Made by a program: the position numbers and the translations under genes. From a virus, in the IMG/VR virus record IMGVR_UViG_3300005253_000344, positions 1-50,292 of that record: a stretch of DNA of 50,292 nt; one strand, 5' to 3'. Below are positions 1-8,700 of this stretch, one piece after another (within the stretch, counting starts at the first letter, position 1; the number at the start of each line of letters is the position of its first letter). The notes beneath the pieces were generated by a model. It was not told the origin of the DNA. It made no database searches and saw nothing but the letters and a program-made list of their open reading frames with translations.

Positions 1-45
1 TTAGCAGTTGTTGAAAACAGTAAACTTTTAATGAAAGGACAATAA
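1..45 (+). CDS. 3' end of an upstream gene (partial)
   Basis: Frame 1 is open from the left edge to a TAA at 43-45, giving 14 residues that end in LLMKGQ. The stop lies two bases before the next ATG, the spacing seen throughout this operon. On a circular genome it would be the tail of whatever follows 50292, possibly the second copy of the gene at 47. Too short to identify. Confidence 0.35.
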   Translation, partial: LAVVENSKLLMKGQ

Positions 46-46
46 C

Positions 47-979
47 ATGGGACTTGACCGAATTGGAACATTCAGATGTAAACTTCTCGAACATGGCATC
101 GATGGCAAGAAGAAAAAAGGCACTGACATAGAACTACCATGGTTCAATGTAAGAGTTCTTCTTACAGAAGTTTACGATGTAAAAGAAGAGAAGTGGTTTG
201 ACTACAGTGAATACACGGCTGAGATCACTGCATTCTTGTGTCTCTATGGTGCCATCAAAAAAGAAGGTGGAAAGATCGGACCGACACTCAGCATGGATCA
301 AGTCAAGAAAGTATTCAACTGGGACGGAAGATCATTGATTCAACTTGCTAACGGTAAGTATGACGACCTTGAATTTCAGGTCAGGATTGGTGATAATACC
401 TATGCAGAGGCCACATATCCATACCAGGTCAACTGGATCGATGTGTATGATGCCGAACCAGGGATGCAGCTTCGCAAGCTCGATGCCGCCGACTTAAAGA
501 GTTTAGATAAACAGTTTGCTGCTATGGGTGCGAAGAATGCAACAGCGAAACCCGTAGCCACTGCTGCTAAAGCTCCGGTTAAAACACGAGTACCTGCTGA
601 TGATGGAGTACCTGATTCAGCCGAAGTAAAAGCTAAGAAAATGGCTAAGAAGTCAGCCAAGAACAAGGCTGCAGTGGCTAAGGCTAAGGCCAAGACTGAA
701 GCCGTTACAGCATCGCCTGCCGGACCACCACCTAAACCAGAATCGAAAGATGCTGTGGTGCCACCTGCTAAACCAGAGAGCACTGCATGTACTATGCAAG
801 AGGGATGGAATAAGATCGTAGAACTGCGAGATCCTTCTATCAGCGATAAAGTGATCGGTGAAGTGTGGCATAGTAGCATTGCCGAGATTGCTGGTCCTGA
901 TGTTGTGTCAGAGGATGTTACCCCGGAACAATGGTATCAGATCGCAGAAAAGACACTTGAGAGTGTTGCTAAATTTTGA
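47..979 (+). CDS. Putative phage ssDNA-binding protein (DUF669-like)
   Basis: 310 residues. The N-terminal half (about 1-150) is a compact domain opening with MGLDRIGTFRCKLLEHG and is followed by an Ala/Lys/Pro-rich linker (about 165-250), then a short globular end. Phage proteins with this layout, sitting beside a Sak4-like ATPase and a RecB-like nuclease, are usually ssDNA-binding proteins of the replication/recombination operon. A promoter lies at its 3' end for the next operon. The same N-terminus begins again at 50206 with four base changes, so the phage has two versions. The assignment rests on layout and context; I see no diagnostic motif. Confidence 0.5.
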   Translation: MGLDRIGTFRCKLLEHGIDGKKKKGTDIELPWFNVRVLLTEVYDVKEEKWFDYSEYTAEITAFLCLYGAIKKEGGKIGPTLSMDQVKKVFNWDGRSLIQLANGKYDDLEFQVRIGDNTYAEATYPYQVNWIDVYDAEPGMQLRKLDAADLKSLDKQFAAMGAKNATAKPVATAAKAPVKTRVPADDGVPDSAEVKAKKMAKKSAKNKAAVAKAKAKTEAVTASPAGPPPKPESKDAVVPPAKPESTACTMQEGWNKIVELRDPSISDKVIGEVWHSSIAEIAGPDVVSEDVTPEQWYQIAEKTLESVAKF

Positions 980-995
980 TATATTCGCTTATAAT
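966..995 (+). promoter_or_regulatory. sigma70-like promoter for the primase leader
   Basis: TTGCTA at 966-971 and a consensus TATAAT at 990-995, separated by 18 bases. It lies across the end of the preceding gene and would start transcription near 1002, just ahead of the candidate structured leader and the zinc-ribbon/primase genes. Confidence 0.5.
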
Positions 996-1028
996 CATTG
1001 ATCGGGTCGTAAGTTAGTTATATGATCG

Positions 1029-1140
1029 AGGTGCTGGCGGCGGCGTTTCACCATGAGAGCGATGGGACAGAGCACCTAAGCAGAATTTAAGAACGTAGGG
1101 CTTGGAATCGTGATGATTCTGCCCGCCAGCATCTATTTTT
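1029..1140 (+). ncRNA. Candidate structured leader RNA upstream of the primase operon
   Basis: A 10-pair stem joins 1031-1040 (GTGCTGGCGG) to 1123-1132 (CCGCCAGCAT), with one G-U pair. Directly stacked on its 3' strand is a 7-pair stem, 1080-1086 (GCAGAAT) with 1116-1122 (ATTCTGC). A third arm pairs TC(A)CCAT at 1048-1054 with ATGGGA at 1062-1067. The sequence AGGTGCT at 1030-1036 can instead pair with AGCACCT at 1071-1077, so two folds compete. A short T run follows (1136-1140), then GAGGTG and the ATG at 1151. This could be a leader that controls translation or attenuation. No known family is recognised and no covariation was tested. Confidence 0.4.
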
Positions 1141-1150
1141 GAGGTGTGAT

Positions 1151-1276
1151 ATGGATTTAGATTGGGTAGTTTGTCCGCATTGCGGAAATGTACAGGAAGA
1201 AGATTGTGACAATGATAGCTTTATCTGTAATGAATGTGATGAAATATTTCATTATGATAAAAGAGAACATGAATGA
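1151..1276 (+). CDS. 41-residue zinc-ribbon protein
   Basis: ATG at 1151 preceded by GAGGTG. The 41-residue product carries two Cys pairs, CPHCG near the start and CNECD near the end, the classic C-x2-C...C-x2-C zinc ribbon. Its stop overlaps the primase ATG (ATGA), so the two are translationally coupled. Its role is unknown; nucleic-acid or protein contact is typical of such ribbons. Confidence 0.7.
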   Translation: MDLDWVVCPHCGNVQEEDCDNDSFICNECDEIFHYDKREHE

Positions 1277-3555
1277 CCCTAACCTTCGCCGAACAACACG
1301 AAGTATATAAAAACAATGTCACCACTGGCATGTTAGAGCACTTCGCTGAAGAACTTGGTGTCACTGTAGCTTCTTTAGAGACACTTGGTGTGGGCTATTA
1401 TCCTGGAGAGTATGCCTGGATATTCGCTGAACGTGATGCTAAAGGTGACATCATTGGTTTGGTTAGGCGGTATCATAATGGTAAAAAGTTCATGATACCA
1501 GGATCTAAACGAGGATTGCATTACGCCTACAATTCAGACCACGCAATAGGAGATAAAAAATATGAAGCAGGGAAATTCCATTGGATTAGAATTACAGAAG
1601 CGGGTGTTATCTGCCCGATTTGTGGAAAACCGGACTGGTGCATGGTGTCATCTGACAACCCAGACGATCCATCTGCTGTGGTATGTAGTCGTATACATGA
1701 TGGCTCAATACGAGAGTTGCCAGATTGTGGCTATCTTCATATTCGGAGAAAAGAACAGCAACAAAATATGGGAACACTTGGAGTTCTCTCAGATACCGAT
1801 CTACCAATCATCATCGTGGAAGGTGCGACTGATGTGTTGGCAGCTATGGATCTGGGCTTCGTGGCGATTGGTCGGCCTTTTGCTGAAGGGGGCATGGAGA
1901 TCCTTCAGGAGATGCCTCTCACGGGTCATGAAGTATGGATCATAGGTGATAACGATGCTGGTGCTGGTAAGAAGGGGATGCAGAAAGCACACCTCAACAT
2001 CAAGAATGCAGTTGAAGATATTAAGTGCATACTCCCACCAGAAGAGATCAAGGACCTGCGACAGTGGGTACAGCGTGGGCTTACCCAAGCTTCGTTATTC
2101 GAGTATGTCGGCGAACATGGTGGCGACAACAAAGAGATAGACCCTAATGTGTTTGCAAATGATGTAGCATATCTGATTGCTGAACGATTCATGAATGAGT
2201 TCCATATGCTGAATGGCGTACCCATACTTCGCAACTATCGCGGCCAATGGCAAGAGTGGAGCAAAGATCACTATGAAGAACTATCTATGGCACTGTTCAA
2301 GGGAAAGCTATACGAATTTCTTGATGGCAAGCAATTCATAAAAACTACTGCAAGGGGTCTTGATATAGTGCCTTACAAACCTACCAGGTCTAAAGTGAAT
2401 GACATCATTGATGCCCTGAATAGGTGGTGCCCTGTAGAGAAAGATCCCCCTGTATGGCTTGACAAAGAAGAACATCCACACCCAAACAATCTTATCATCT
2501 TCAAAAACGGTATGCTCGATGTCACTGAGTACATGAAAGGCAACATCGTATTGCACAATCCCGATCCTCGACTCTTCACATATAATGTTCTCCCATATGT
2601 TTATGATGAGAATGCCTGGTCTAATCTATATGATGATACTTGCAACCAGATATTCAACGAAGATGCTGAATGTATCAGGGTACTCGCTCAGTGGCTTGGT
2701 TATAATACTGTACCAGATATGATACATGAAAAACTCATGATCTTCACCGGAGATGCGAGGGCTGGCAAAGGTACGATACTCGAAACACTACATAGTATGC
2801 TCGGTAAAAATAACTACAGTGCTACCAGTTTCCAGGCATTAGCTGATACACATGGACTATACTCACTCACAGGCAAACTTGCTGCTACACTCGGTGACGC
2901 GAGAACACCAAGGAAGGGTGAAGCTACTGCGGCTCTACAAACGATATTACAGATAACCGGCAGAGATGCTATCACAGTTAATCCTAAATATCTACCGCAA
3001 TTTGATGTTTACCTAAAGTGTAGGTTTACCATTGCCATGAATGAACTTCCTGATTTCGCAGATTCGGCTAAAGCATTTGTAGCCAGAGCTATCATCCTTA
3101 ACTTCCCTAACTCATACGTTGGAAGAGAGGATTTCACCCTGAAGGACCGGCTGCGTAAGGAAGCTCGTGAGGGTAAGTTGATTAACTTTGCTCTGCAAGG
3201 TTTGAAAGACCTTAGAGAACAGGGTAGATTCACCATGCCTAAATCTTCCAAGCCACTTCTGCGACAACTCACAGAGATCACTGCTCCGGTGACAGCGTTC
3301 ATCAGGGAATGTTGTAATAGAAAAGGTGATGCCTATACAACTAAGGATCAGCTATACGAGGTATGGGGATTGTGGTGTGCAAAGACAGGACACAGAGTAG
3401 GCAACCATATTTATTTTGGTCGCTGGCTCAGACAAGCTTACCCATCTGCTGTCGAGTTTCGTCCTATCATCGATGGCAGGAGACAGTATGCGTATCGAGG
3501 ACTCGAACTACAGAATTGGGTTTATTCTACTTATCTGAGTAGACCTAAAAGTTAG
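1273..3555 (+). CDS. Primase-helicase (Toprim plus SF3/D5-type helicase)
   Basis: 760 residues, a usual length for P4/D5-type fused replication proteins. A Cys cluster CPICGKPDWC lies near residue 114. A Toprim-like core follows: IIIVEGATD (about 179-187) supplies the Glu and IIGDNDAG (about 222-230) the Asp-x-Asp. The C-terminal half is a superfamily 3 helicase with Walker A GDARAGKGT (about 492-500). By family knowledge this makes RNA primers and unwinds DNA at the phage origin. Its start overlaps the zinc-ribbon gene. It pairs functionally with the family A polymerase at 42411. Confident on class, less so on primase activity. Confidence 0.88.
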   Translation: MTLTFAEQHEVYKNNVTTGMLEHFAEELGVTVASLETLGVGYYPGEYAWIFAERDAKGDIIGLVRRYHNGKKFMIPGSKRGLHYAYNSDHAIGDKKYEAGKFHWIRITEAGVICPICGKPDWCMVSSDNPDDPSAVVCSRIHDGSIRELPDCGYLHIRRKEQQQNMGTLGVLSDTDLPIIIVEGATDVLAAMDLGFVAIGRPFAEGGMEILQEMPLTGHEVWIIGDNDAGAGKKGMQKAHLNIKNAVEDIKCILPPEEIKDLRQWVQRGLTQASLFEYVGEHGGDNKEIDPNVFANDVAYLIAERFMNEFHMLNGVPILRNYRGQWQEWSKDHYEELSMALFKGKLYEFLDGKQFIKTTARGLDIVPYKPTRSKVNDIIDALNRWCPVEKDPPVWLDKEEHPHPNNLIIFKNGMLDVTEYMKGNIVLHNPDPRLFTYNVLPYVYDENAWSNLYDDTCNQIFNEDAECIRVLAQWLGYNTVPDMIHEKLMIFTGDARAGKGTILETLHSMLGKNNYSATSFQALADTHGLYSLTGKLAATLGDARTPRKGEATAALQTILQITGRDAITVNPKYLPQFDVYLKCRFTIAMNELPDFADSAKAFVARAIILNFPNSYVGREDFTLKDRLRKEAREGKLINFALQGLKDLREQGRFTMPKSSKPLLRQLTEITAPVTAFIRECCNRKGDAYTTKDQLYEVWGLWCAKTGHRVGNHIYFGRWLRQAYPSAVEFRPIIDGRRQYAYRGLELQNWVYSTYLSRPKS

Positions 3556-3566
3556 GAGAATGTAAG

Positions 3567-3734
3567 ATGATTGAAACCCTTGATGATTTCGCAAAAAGTA
3601 TTTTTGAGGATGAAGAACTTTTTAATGATCTTTGCGAATTTGCAGGGGCAATGATGAAATTATCTGATGCCCGCAGTGAAGCAACAGAAAAAGCAATTAA
3701 AAGAATATATGGAATCGAAGGAGAACAGAAATGA
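3567..3734 (+). CDS. Small acidic hypothetical protein, 55 aa
   Basis: ATG at 3567 with AGGAGAATGTAAG upstream, a good ribosome site. 55 residues, acidic and helical (DDFAKSIFEDEELFNDL), no recognised domain. Its TGA overlaps the next ATG by four bases. Likely real from ribosome site and coupling; function unknown. Confidence 0.6.
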   Translation: MIETLDDFAKSIFEDEELFNDLCEFAGAMMKLSDARSEATEKAIKRIYGIEGEQK

Positions 3735-3892
3735 CAACCAGTGAAGAAGATACCATAATAAATGTTCAGAAAACAGAATCACTAAAAGAACGCATCGAGG
3801 ATCTGTTAAAAGAAGCTCTCAGTGGTACGTCTGCACGGAGTAAAAACACAATAATTATAGAAGCATTAACCTTAGTTGGAGATTTGAAATGA
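3731..3892 (+). CDS. Small hypothetical protein, 53 aa
   Basis: ATG overlaps the previous stop and its own TGA overlaps the next ATG, so it is a link in a coupled run. 53 residues with a charged, probably helical middle (KERIEDLLKEAL). No domain recognised. Confidence 0.6.
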   Translation: MTTSEEDTIINVQKTESLKERIEDLLKEALSGTSARSKNTIIIEALTLVGDLK

Positions 3893-4365
3893 AAAACAAA
3901 CTAAACTGGTTACTAACACTAATATGTATCGTGTCCCTCGCCATCATCAGTTGTAGATCCATGATGGATCGGGCGACACCGACCTCAGTGGCAAAACAAT
4001 CTTATGAATACGTCAATGAATCACTTAACGGTTTCAAGGAGATTGATTCATTGTATAATGTAAAGAAGCTTCATAATGAGATTGTTATCAAGTACCGCAC
4101 AGCACAGATCAATTTCCTGCGAATGGCTGAGGATGATAAACTTGCATACACTGATGCCATCGGTTTCATTGATGCCAACATTAAAGAAGCTGAATACTTT
4201 CAGGGCATCATTGTGGGTAGTGCAGACCAGCCGTTGAGTTTGATCGGTATCCTTGCAGGATTCACTGGTGGTGCCGCTATTGGCAGAATGCTTAAACGGA
4301 AAGGCGACTATTCACCATCTGAAGTTGAAGAGGTTGTGGCTAAGGCTAAAAGGAGAGTGGATTGA
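3889..4365 (+). CDS. Putative phage lipoprotein with a glycine-rich C-terminal membrane segment
   Basis: 158 residues. The N-terminus has two Lys, a hydrophobic stretch and a lipobox-like IISC ending at Cys22, as expected for a lipidated, exported protein. The middle is polar and helical. Near residues 115-135 is a Gly-rich hydrophobic stretch (LIGILAGFTGGAAIG) resembling a glycine zipper. It sits among early-direction genes, not beside the holin-like gene, so a spanin role is possible but not supported. Superinfection-exclusion lipoproteins have similar form. Confidence 0.6.
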   Translation: MKNKLNWLLTLICIVSLAIISCRSMMDRATPTSVAKQSYEYVNESLNGFKEIDSLYNVKKLHNEIVIKYRTAQINFLRMAEDDKLAYTDAIGFIDANIKEAEYFQGIIVGSADQPLSLIGILAGFTGGAAIGRMLKRKGDYSPSEVEEVVAKAKRRVD

Positions 4366-4817
4366 TGATTTACCGTGGAGACAATTATCTTAAATGTGTT
4401 GAATGTTCATATACTTTCAAATTTGGTGATATGGCCTTTCACAGTGAAAGATATGGGCGTTATCGTTATATATGTCAACAATGTTCAGAAAGGGAAAACA
4501 TGCCAAACATTAAAATCACAGCAAAAGTAGACGGCAAGATAATACCGTTAGAAACTATCAGCACAGAAACATTCGAGGCGATCAAGGCGTTGGAGAAGCC
4601 TAAGGAGATTCCGGTGACGAGAGTTGGAATATTTAGAAGTTTACCAGTCAAAAGACGATTAATCCTAAAAATAACTTCCAGTATTAGGTCATGTGTTTCT
4701 GACCCTGATAAACATATACTTGCCATAGATACAGCAACAGGTGATGTTGCTGCTTGGTGGGAAGAAGAAAGTGATGAAGGTCGTATCAGAGGTTATGAGA
4801 ATGTCAAACCCCTATGA
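4365..4817 (+). CDS. Hypothetical zinc-ribbon-containing protein, 150 aa
   Basis: I take the ATG at 4365 (overlapping the previous TGA, with AGGAG nine bases upstream) over the TTG at 4362. Two Cys pairs (CVEC near residue 11, CQQC near 38) form a likely zinc ribbon. From about residue 46 the sequence looks like a separate module that begins MPNIKITAKVDGK, with its own possible start at 4501 after GAAAGGG. It may be a fusion of two small phage genes, or the downstream part may also be made alone. Function unknown. Confidence 0.6.
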   Translation: MIYRGDNYLKCVECSYTFKFGDMAFHSERYGRYRYICQQCSERENMPNIKITAKVDGKIIPLETISTETFEAIKALEKPKEIPVTRVGIFRSLPVKRRLILKITSSIRSCVSDPDKHILAIDTATGDVAAWWEEESDEGRIRGYENVKPL

Positions 4818-5188
4818 ACCACTTCCAATCACGCACGCACCTGATCCTATGGCTGGAAAACAACTGTCCACGTAAGGCTATTGTCCGGGCACTGTATGAG
4901 GGCACTGTTGAGTTCTATGGGGGGTTCAATCCTGTTCCCCCCACTGAACATCCTGGCTGGATCATACGAGTGACATCTGTACACGGCAAGATTAGATACG
5001 TTGCTGTGATCGCATACCGGGACCATTACGGTATTAGGATTCTGCGTGATGTGCCGTGGGGGTGTTGGTGTGGTACATACAAATGGCCAGTATGTTATAA
5101 CAATGATAATAAGTTCAGGCAACAATTATTCAGTGGTGATCATCCTGAAGAGTATAAAAGACTAAAGGAGATTTGGAATGAAAATTAG
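4814..5188 (+). CDS. Hypothetical protein, 124 aa
   Basis: Coupled to the previous gene by ATGA. 124 residues rich in Trp, Tyr, Pro and Cys, including a GCWCG motif, looking like a compact globular fold. No family recognised. Confidence 0.6.
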   Translation: MNHFQSRTHLILWLENNCPRKAIVRALYEGTVEFYGGFNPVPPTEHPGWIIRVTSVHGKIRYVAVIAYRDHYGIRILRDVPWGCWCGTYKWPVCYNNDNKFRQQLFSGDHPEEYKRLKEIWNEN

Positions 5189-5435
5189 TGTATATAAAGA
5201 ATCAGACGATAGAATACCTGTTGATAGAGCAACTGGTGGAGAAACTGATCCTATACTTTGGTGTCGGGATGGAATGTTTTGTATAATTCCGACACCCGTA
5301 ATTCAAAATGCTGTAGAGTTTCGTAAATCGTTTCATGTGGAAAAACGTACACCACCTGAACTATATTTTTATTGGTCCCAAGGCATACCGATCAGTAATC
5401 TGGCTGGTAGGGCTTTGATGGGGGGAGTAATATGA
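5178..5435 (+). CDS. Hypothetical protein, 85 aa
   Basis: ATG at 5178 after AAAGGAGATTTGGA, a strong ribosome site inside the end of the previous gene. 85 residues, no domain recognised. Its TGA overlaps the next ATG. Confidence 0.55.
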   Translation: MKISVYKESDDRIPVDRATGGETDPILWCRDGMFCIIPTPVIQNAVEFRKSFHVEKRTPPELYFYWSQGIPISNLAGRALMGGVI

Positions 5436-5680
5436 AAAGGATAATATGTTGGTTAATCGGCCATAATTGGTTTGTTTTTTGGTCAAATGAAATTCGTTTT
5501 CAAAAGGGGATGGAAACATTCAGATATAAATGTTGCACCAGGTGCCCAAAGACAAAAAGATTTGATATTCAAAAAGCAGAAAAACCTTTGCCTTCTATTG
5601 ATTGTGGCCAAAAAGTTAAATGGGTAAATTATTCATTTACTCAACAAAGCAATAACCAATCCCACAATAACCGTGATTAG
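5432..5680 (+). CDS. Small Cys/His protein resembling DUF1660 phage proteins
   Basis: 82 residues. It opens MKRIICWLIGHNW, followed by a CCTRC motif near residue 35. The sequence C-x3-GH-x-W followed by a Cys pair is the layout of small prophage DUF1660 proteins. This is the last plus-strand gene before the leftward block and its end overlaps, tail to tail, the holin-like gene. Confidence 0.6.
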   Translation: MKRIICWLIGHNWFVFWSNEIRFQKGMETFRYKCCTRCPKTKRFDIQKAEKPLPSIDCGQKVKWVNYSFTQQSNNQSHNNRD

Positions 5681-5782
5681 TGGTATCGTCAATAGCCAGT
5701 GATGTTTGATGTGATTACTGAAATGCTTGGTAAGACTACAAACCCGTTCATCAATCCGCATTAAAAGATCATGGTCATTCAT
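5633..5782 (-). CDS. 49-residue membrane protein, candidate holin
   Basis: Starts at 5782 with an ATGA overlap on the stop of the 1242-residue virion gene and ends at 5633. The first 28 residues are polar and helical (MNDHDLLMRIDERVCSLTK). They are followed by HHW and one membrane span (WLLTIPLITVIVGLVIALL). This resembles small XhlA-type hemolysin/holin proteins, though shorter. As the last gene of the late operon it is well placed for lysis. No endolysin is adjacent. It overlaps the opposing gene 5432-5680 by 48 bases. Confidence 0.55.
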   Translation of the reverse strand: MNDHDLLMRIDERVCSLTKHFSNHIKHHWLLTIPLITVIVGLVIALLSK

Positions 5783-8700
5783 TTAGGCCCCCTTCTTGCT
5801 GGTGGTCCCTTGCGTGCTGGACCACGCCCACCTGTTGATTCTTCACCCTCTTTAGGCAGAACACGCTTAATCTCAGGCACAGGAACGCCAGATAATGTTC
5901 CAGCACCCTCAGCGAATCTATTGATACCACGCATAAAAGCTTCTTCGGCTTCCTCGTTTTCACCCAAAAGAGTATGAGCCATTGCTTCTGCCATATCAGG
6001 TGGGCTTTTCAGTACCATATTAACTACTCTAACAGGATATGATTCTAATACTTCGCCGATATAAGTTGTTTTTGCTCCTGCTAAAGTATCTACAAATCTA
6101 TTAACTGTTATTTGAAGAGCTTTACCAAACAGGGGAAACATAGCTGCCCAAGAAGTTAAAAAATCCTCAAAATATTTAACAGGTTCTTTTAATTTTCTGG
6201 TTAGGGCTGCCATAATAGTAAGACGTAGGAACATGTTGACAGTATAGCCAGTAAGAACAGCACCACCTTTTTGGGCGAATGCTGTTTTATCATCTAAAGT
6301 CTTAGCACTATTCATATAATCTAATTTAGCTTCGTTGAATATTGTAAGTGATTTTTCATGGAAAGAACGAAAAAGTAAATATATTCGCCTTAAACCTTTT
6401 TCAGATGTCAATATAGATCTGTTCCATCTGTCCCATGATGGTTGCGTTCTTTGCCAAAGATATTCAGCACGATCTGAAACCATTCGTCTCCATTGTTCAA
6501 CTGCTTGTCTTTCTTCTGGATCTGCATTCTCACCTTCCTCTTGGACTTTTCTCCATAAATCGGTATTTGCTTCTGGTAAATTTTCTTTATCGAGCCACCA
6601 CTTAGCAGAGAATCCAATTAATTTACCTGTTCGTGCAGTATCATATTCTTTCTTAGCCATTTCCATTCCGGCTGTTAAGGCCCCCAGGTCAGCTATCTTC
6701 ATTGCCCATCCAGCCTTATTAATATCAGAGCTTTTACCATCAGTCCACATTCGCAGTGCTGCATCAGCCTGAGTTGCTTCTCCCAATTCCAGACTGCTGT
6801 GACCCATGTGGAATCGATCCCAGGCTATGTCTGATAAGGCCAGTGTTTCTAATGAGTTCTCAATATTTAGGCCATCCTTGATGCTGGTCATGAACTCCGG
6901 CGATACATAGGCACCATAATTAAAAGCTGATGTATATTGACTGGCTACAACTCTTGGGTTGAAGAACAAGACAGCACGATATAATCCTGGTAGGCGTGCT
7001 GCAAACCACGCAGACATAATACCTTCTGGTGCTGGAATGCTTTGTGCCCGTTCATGTATTTTTATAATACGCTTACGTACTTCGTTGTATCCTTTTTGAT
7101 CAAGTGCCGCTGCTATACTGGGATCATTGAGTAGAGTTCTCGATGTCCGGGAAGCCTCGGCCATACCAACGTATTCGGCTGTAGCACTTTCAAAAACACT
7201 GAATCGCCTAAGAGCATCACGCAGAACTAACGGTGCTGTGCTCCGAGTTCTGTCTTTGAGTATTCCCTTATCTTCAATCAGATTGACACCGAACTGACCC
7301 AGTTTACCCATCCTGGTTTTACCAGCTAATCTTTTTGGCATATAGACTTCAAGGCCCCACCAGTCAGGTTCGGTAGCTAAGTCTTTACCGTCCATTCGTT
7401 GTGATACTTGATTGATCGAGGGTTTCCAAATCTGTTCACCGATCTTTAATACTGTAACAGCGACCCTCAACGCCTTTGGGTCAGCCTCTACTCTTGTCCT
7501 TAGATCAGCTATCTGTTCTTCAGACAATGCACCAGTCTCAACTCCTTCTATCACCAGACCACCTTCAGTTAAGTGCCGCATACCAGCTTCCTGGTTGCTG
7601 ATCAGATAGATGTCGATCAGATTGGCCATGGTCATCTCGAAGTTTTGGCCGTTTATATTTATAATAGAAGCCTCAGTAGCCGCACCTTTGCTTATCATCT
7701 GGTGAGTCTGTAATCTCGGATTAACAGCCTTACTCATCTTAGCCAGATCAGCATCAGTTATACCAGCTTCCTGTAGTTCAGTCAGGAGTGCATTCATTAC
7801 AGATCTTGTATGGGCTGCTGAGTTTTTTCTACCAGCTTCAATACCTTTATCAAGTACCTCTGTGAATATGCCTTCTGTACCGCCATCGAGTATTCTTGCA
7901 AGGTGGTAAGGCGGTGTGTTATCAATACCGAAGAAGAAGTTTTTGAATCCCTGTATCGCACCAGTCTTGCCGAATCCTATCTTAATCGTAGCCGGGACTT
8001 TCTTCTTATCTACGAGTGCTTCTGTAGTTTTCGCAGCATCATTACGAACCACACGCATTGAAGTTGCCCTGCCAGCTACAGTGATAGGCATATCATAATC
8101 TTCAGGTAACAATTCCTTTGGTGTACCATAAGACTCTTCGAGAGCAGAGACAAATTCGTTCTTCTCTTTCATCGACATATCTTTCATAGAACGCTTGCCT
8201 GTCACCATCTCGGCAATATCACGATACTCTTCATCAGTCAATTCAGCTTCGCGTGCTATCTTGTGGCCAAGCACCAGAAGATTCTTTTTAGATCTTTTGA
8301 TTTTAGGTGGAGTTACTGGTTGCGTTTCTCGTTCTAATATGGCTTCGATGTTAGTTCGATTCCTGCTAAGGAAGGCGAGTTCGTCTCTTTCTGTCGGAGT
8401 TCGTTCATCAGTCTCTTTCAACTTCAGTTCTCGATACCTAAGATCAGCCTCATTCAATCTGTTATCAACCTGCTCATTAGTTAGACCATACTGATGTCCT
8501 ATAGCATGATCAGGTGTCTGTGGTTCTATTTCTTCTATCGGTTTTTTGGTGAGTTCTTCTACAGTGGGGGGAGTTATGTCCGGTTCACTAAGTTCCTTAC
8601 CCCGCGTACCAGGAAGAACAACACTCACCATTCCACCAGCACCAATACCACCAACTAAAGCATCCTGCCAATCATCCATTACATGATCATACGCAGCCTT

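Noticed and set aside
400-879. Minus-strand open frames across the ssDNA-binding gene
   Set aside because: Low-complexity shadow of the Ala/Lys-rich linker on the other strand; no ribosome site and wrong strand for the operon.
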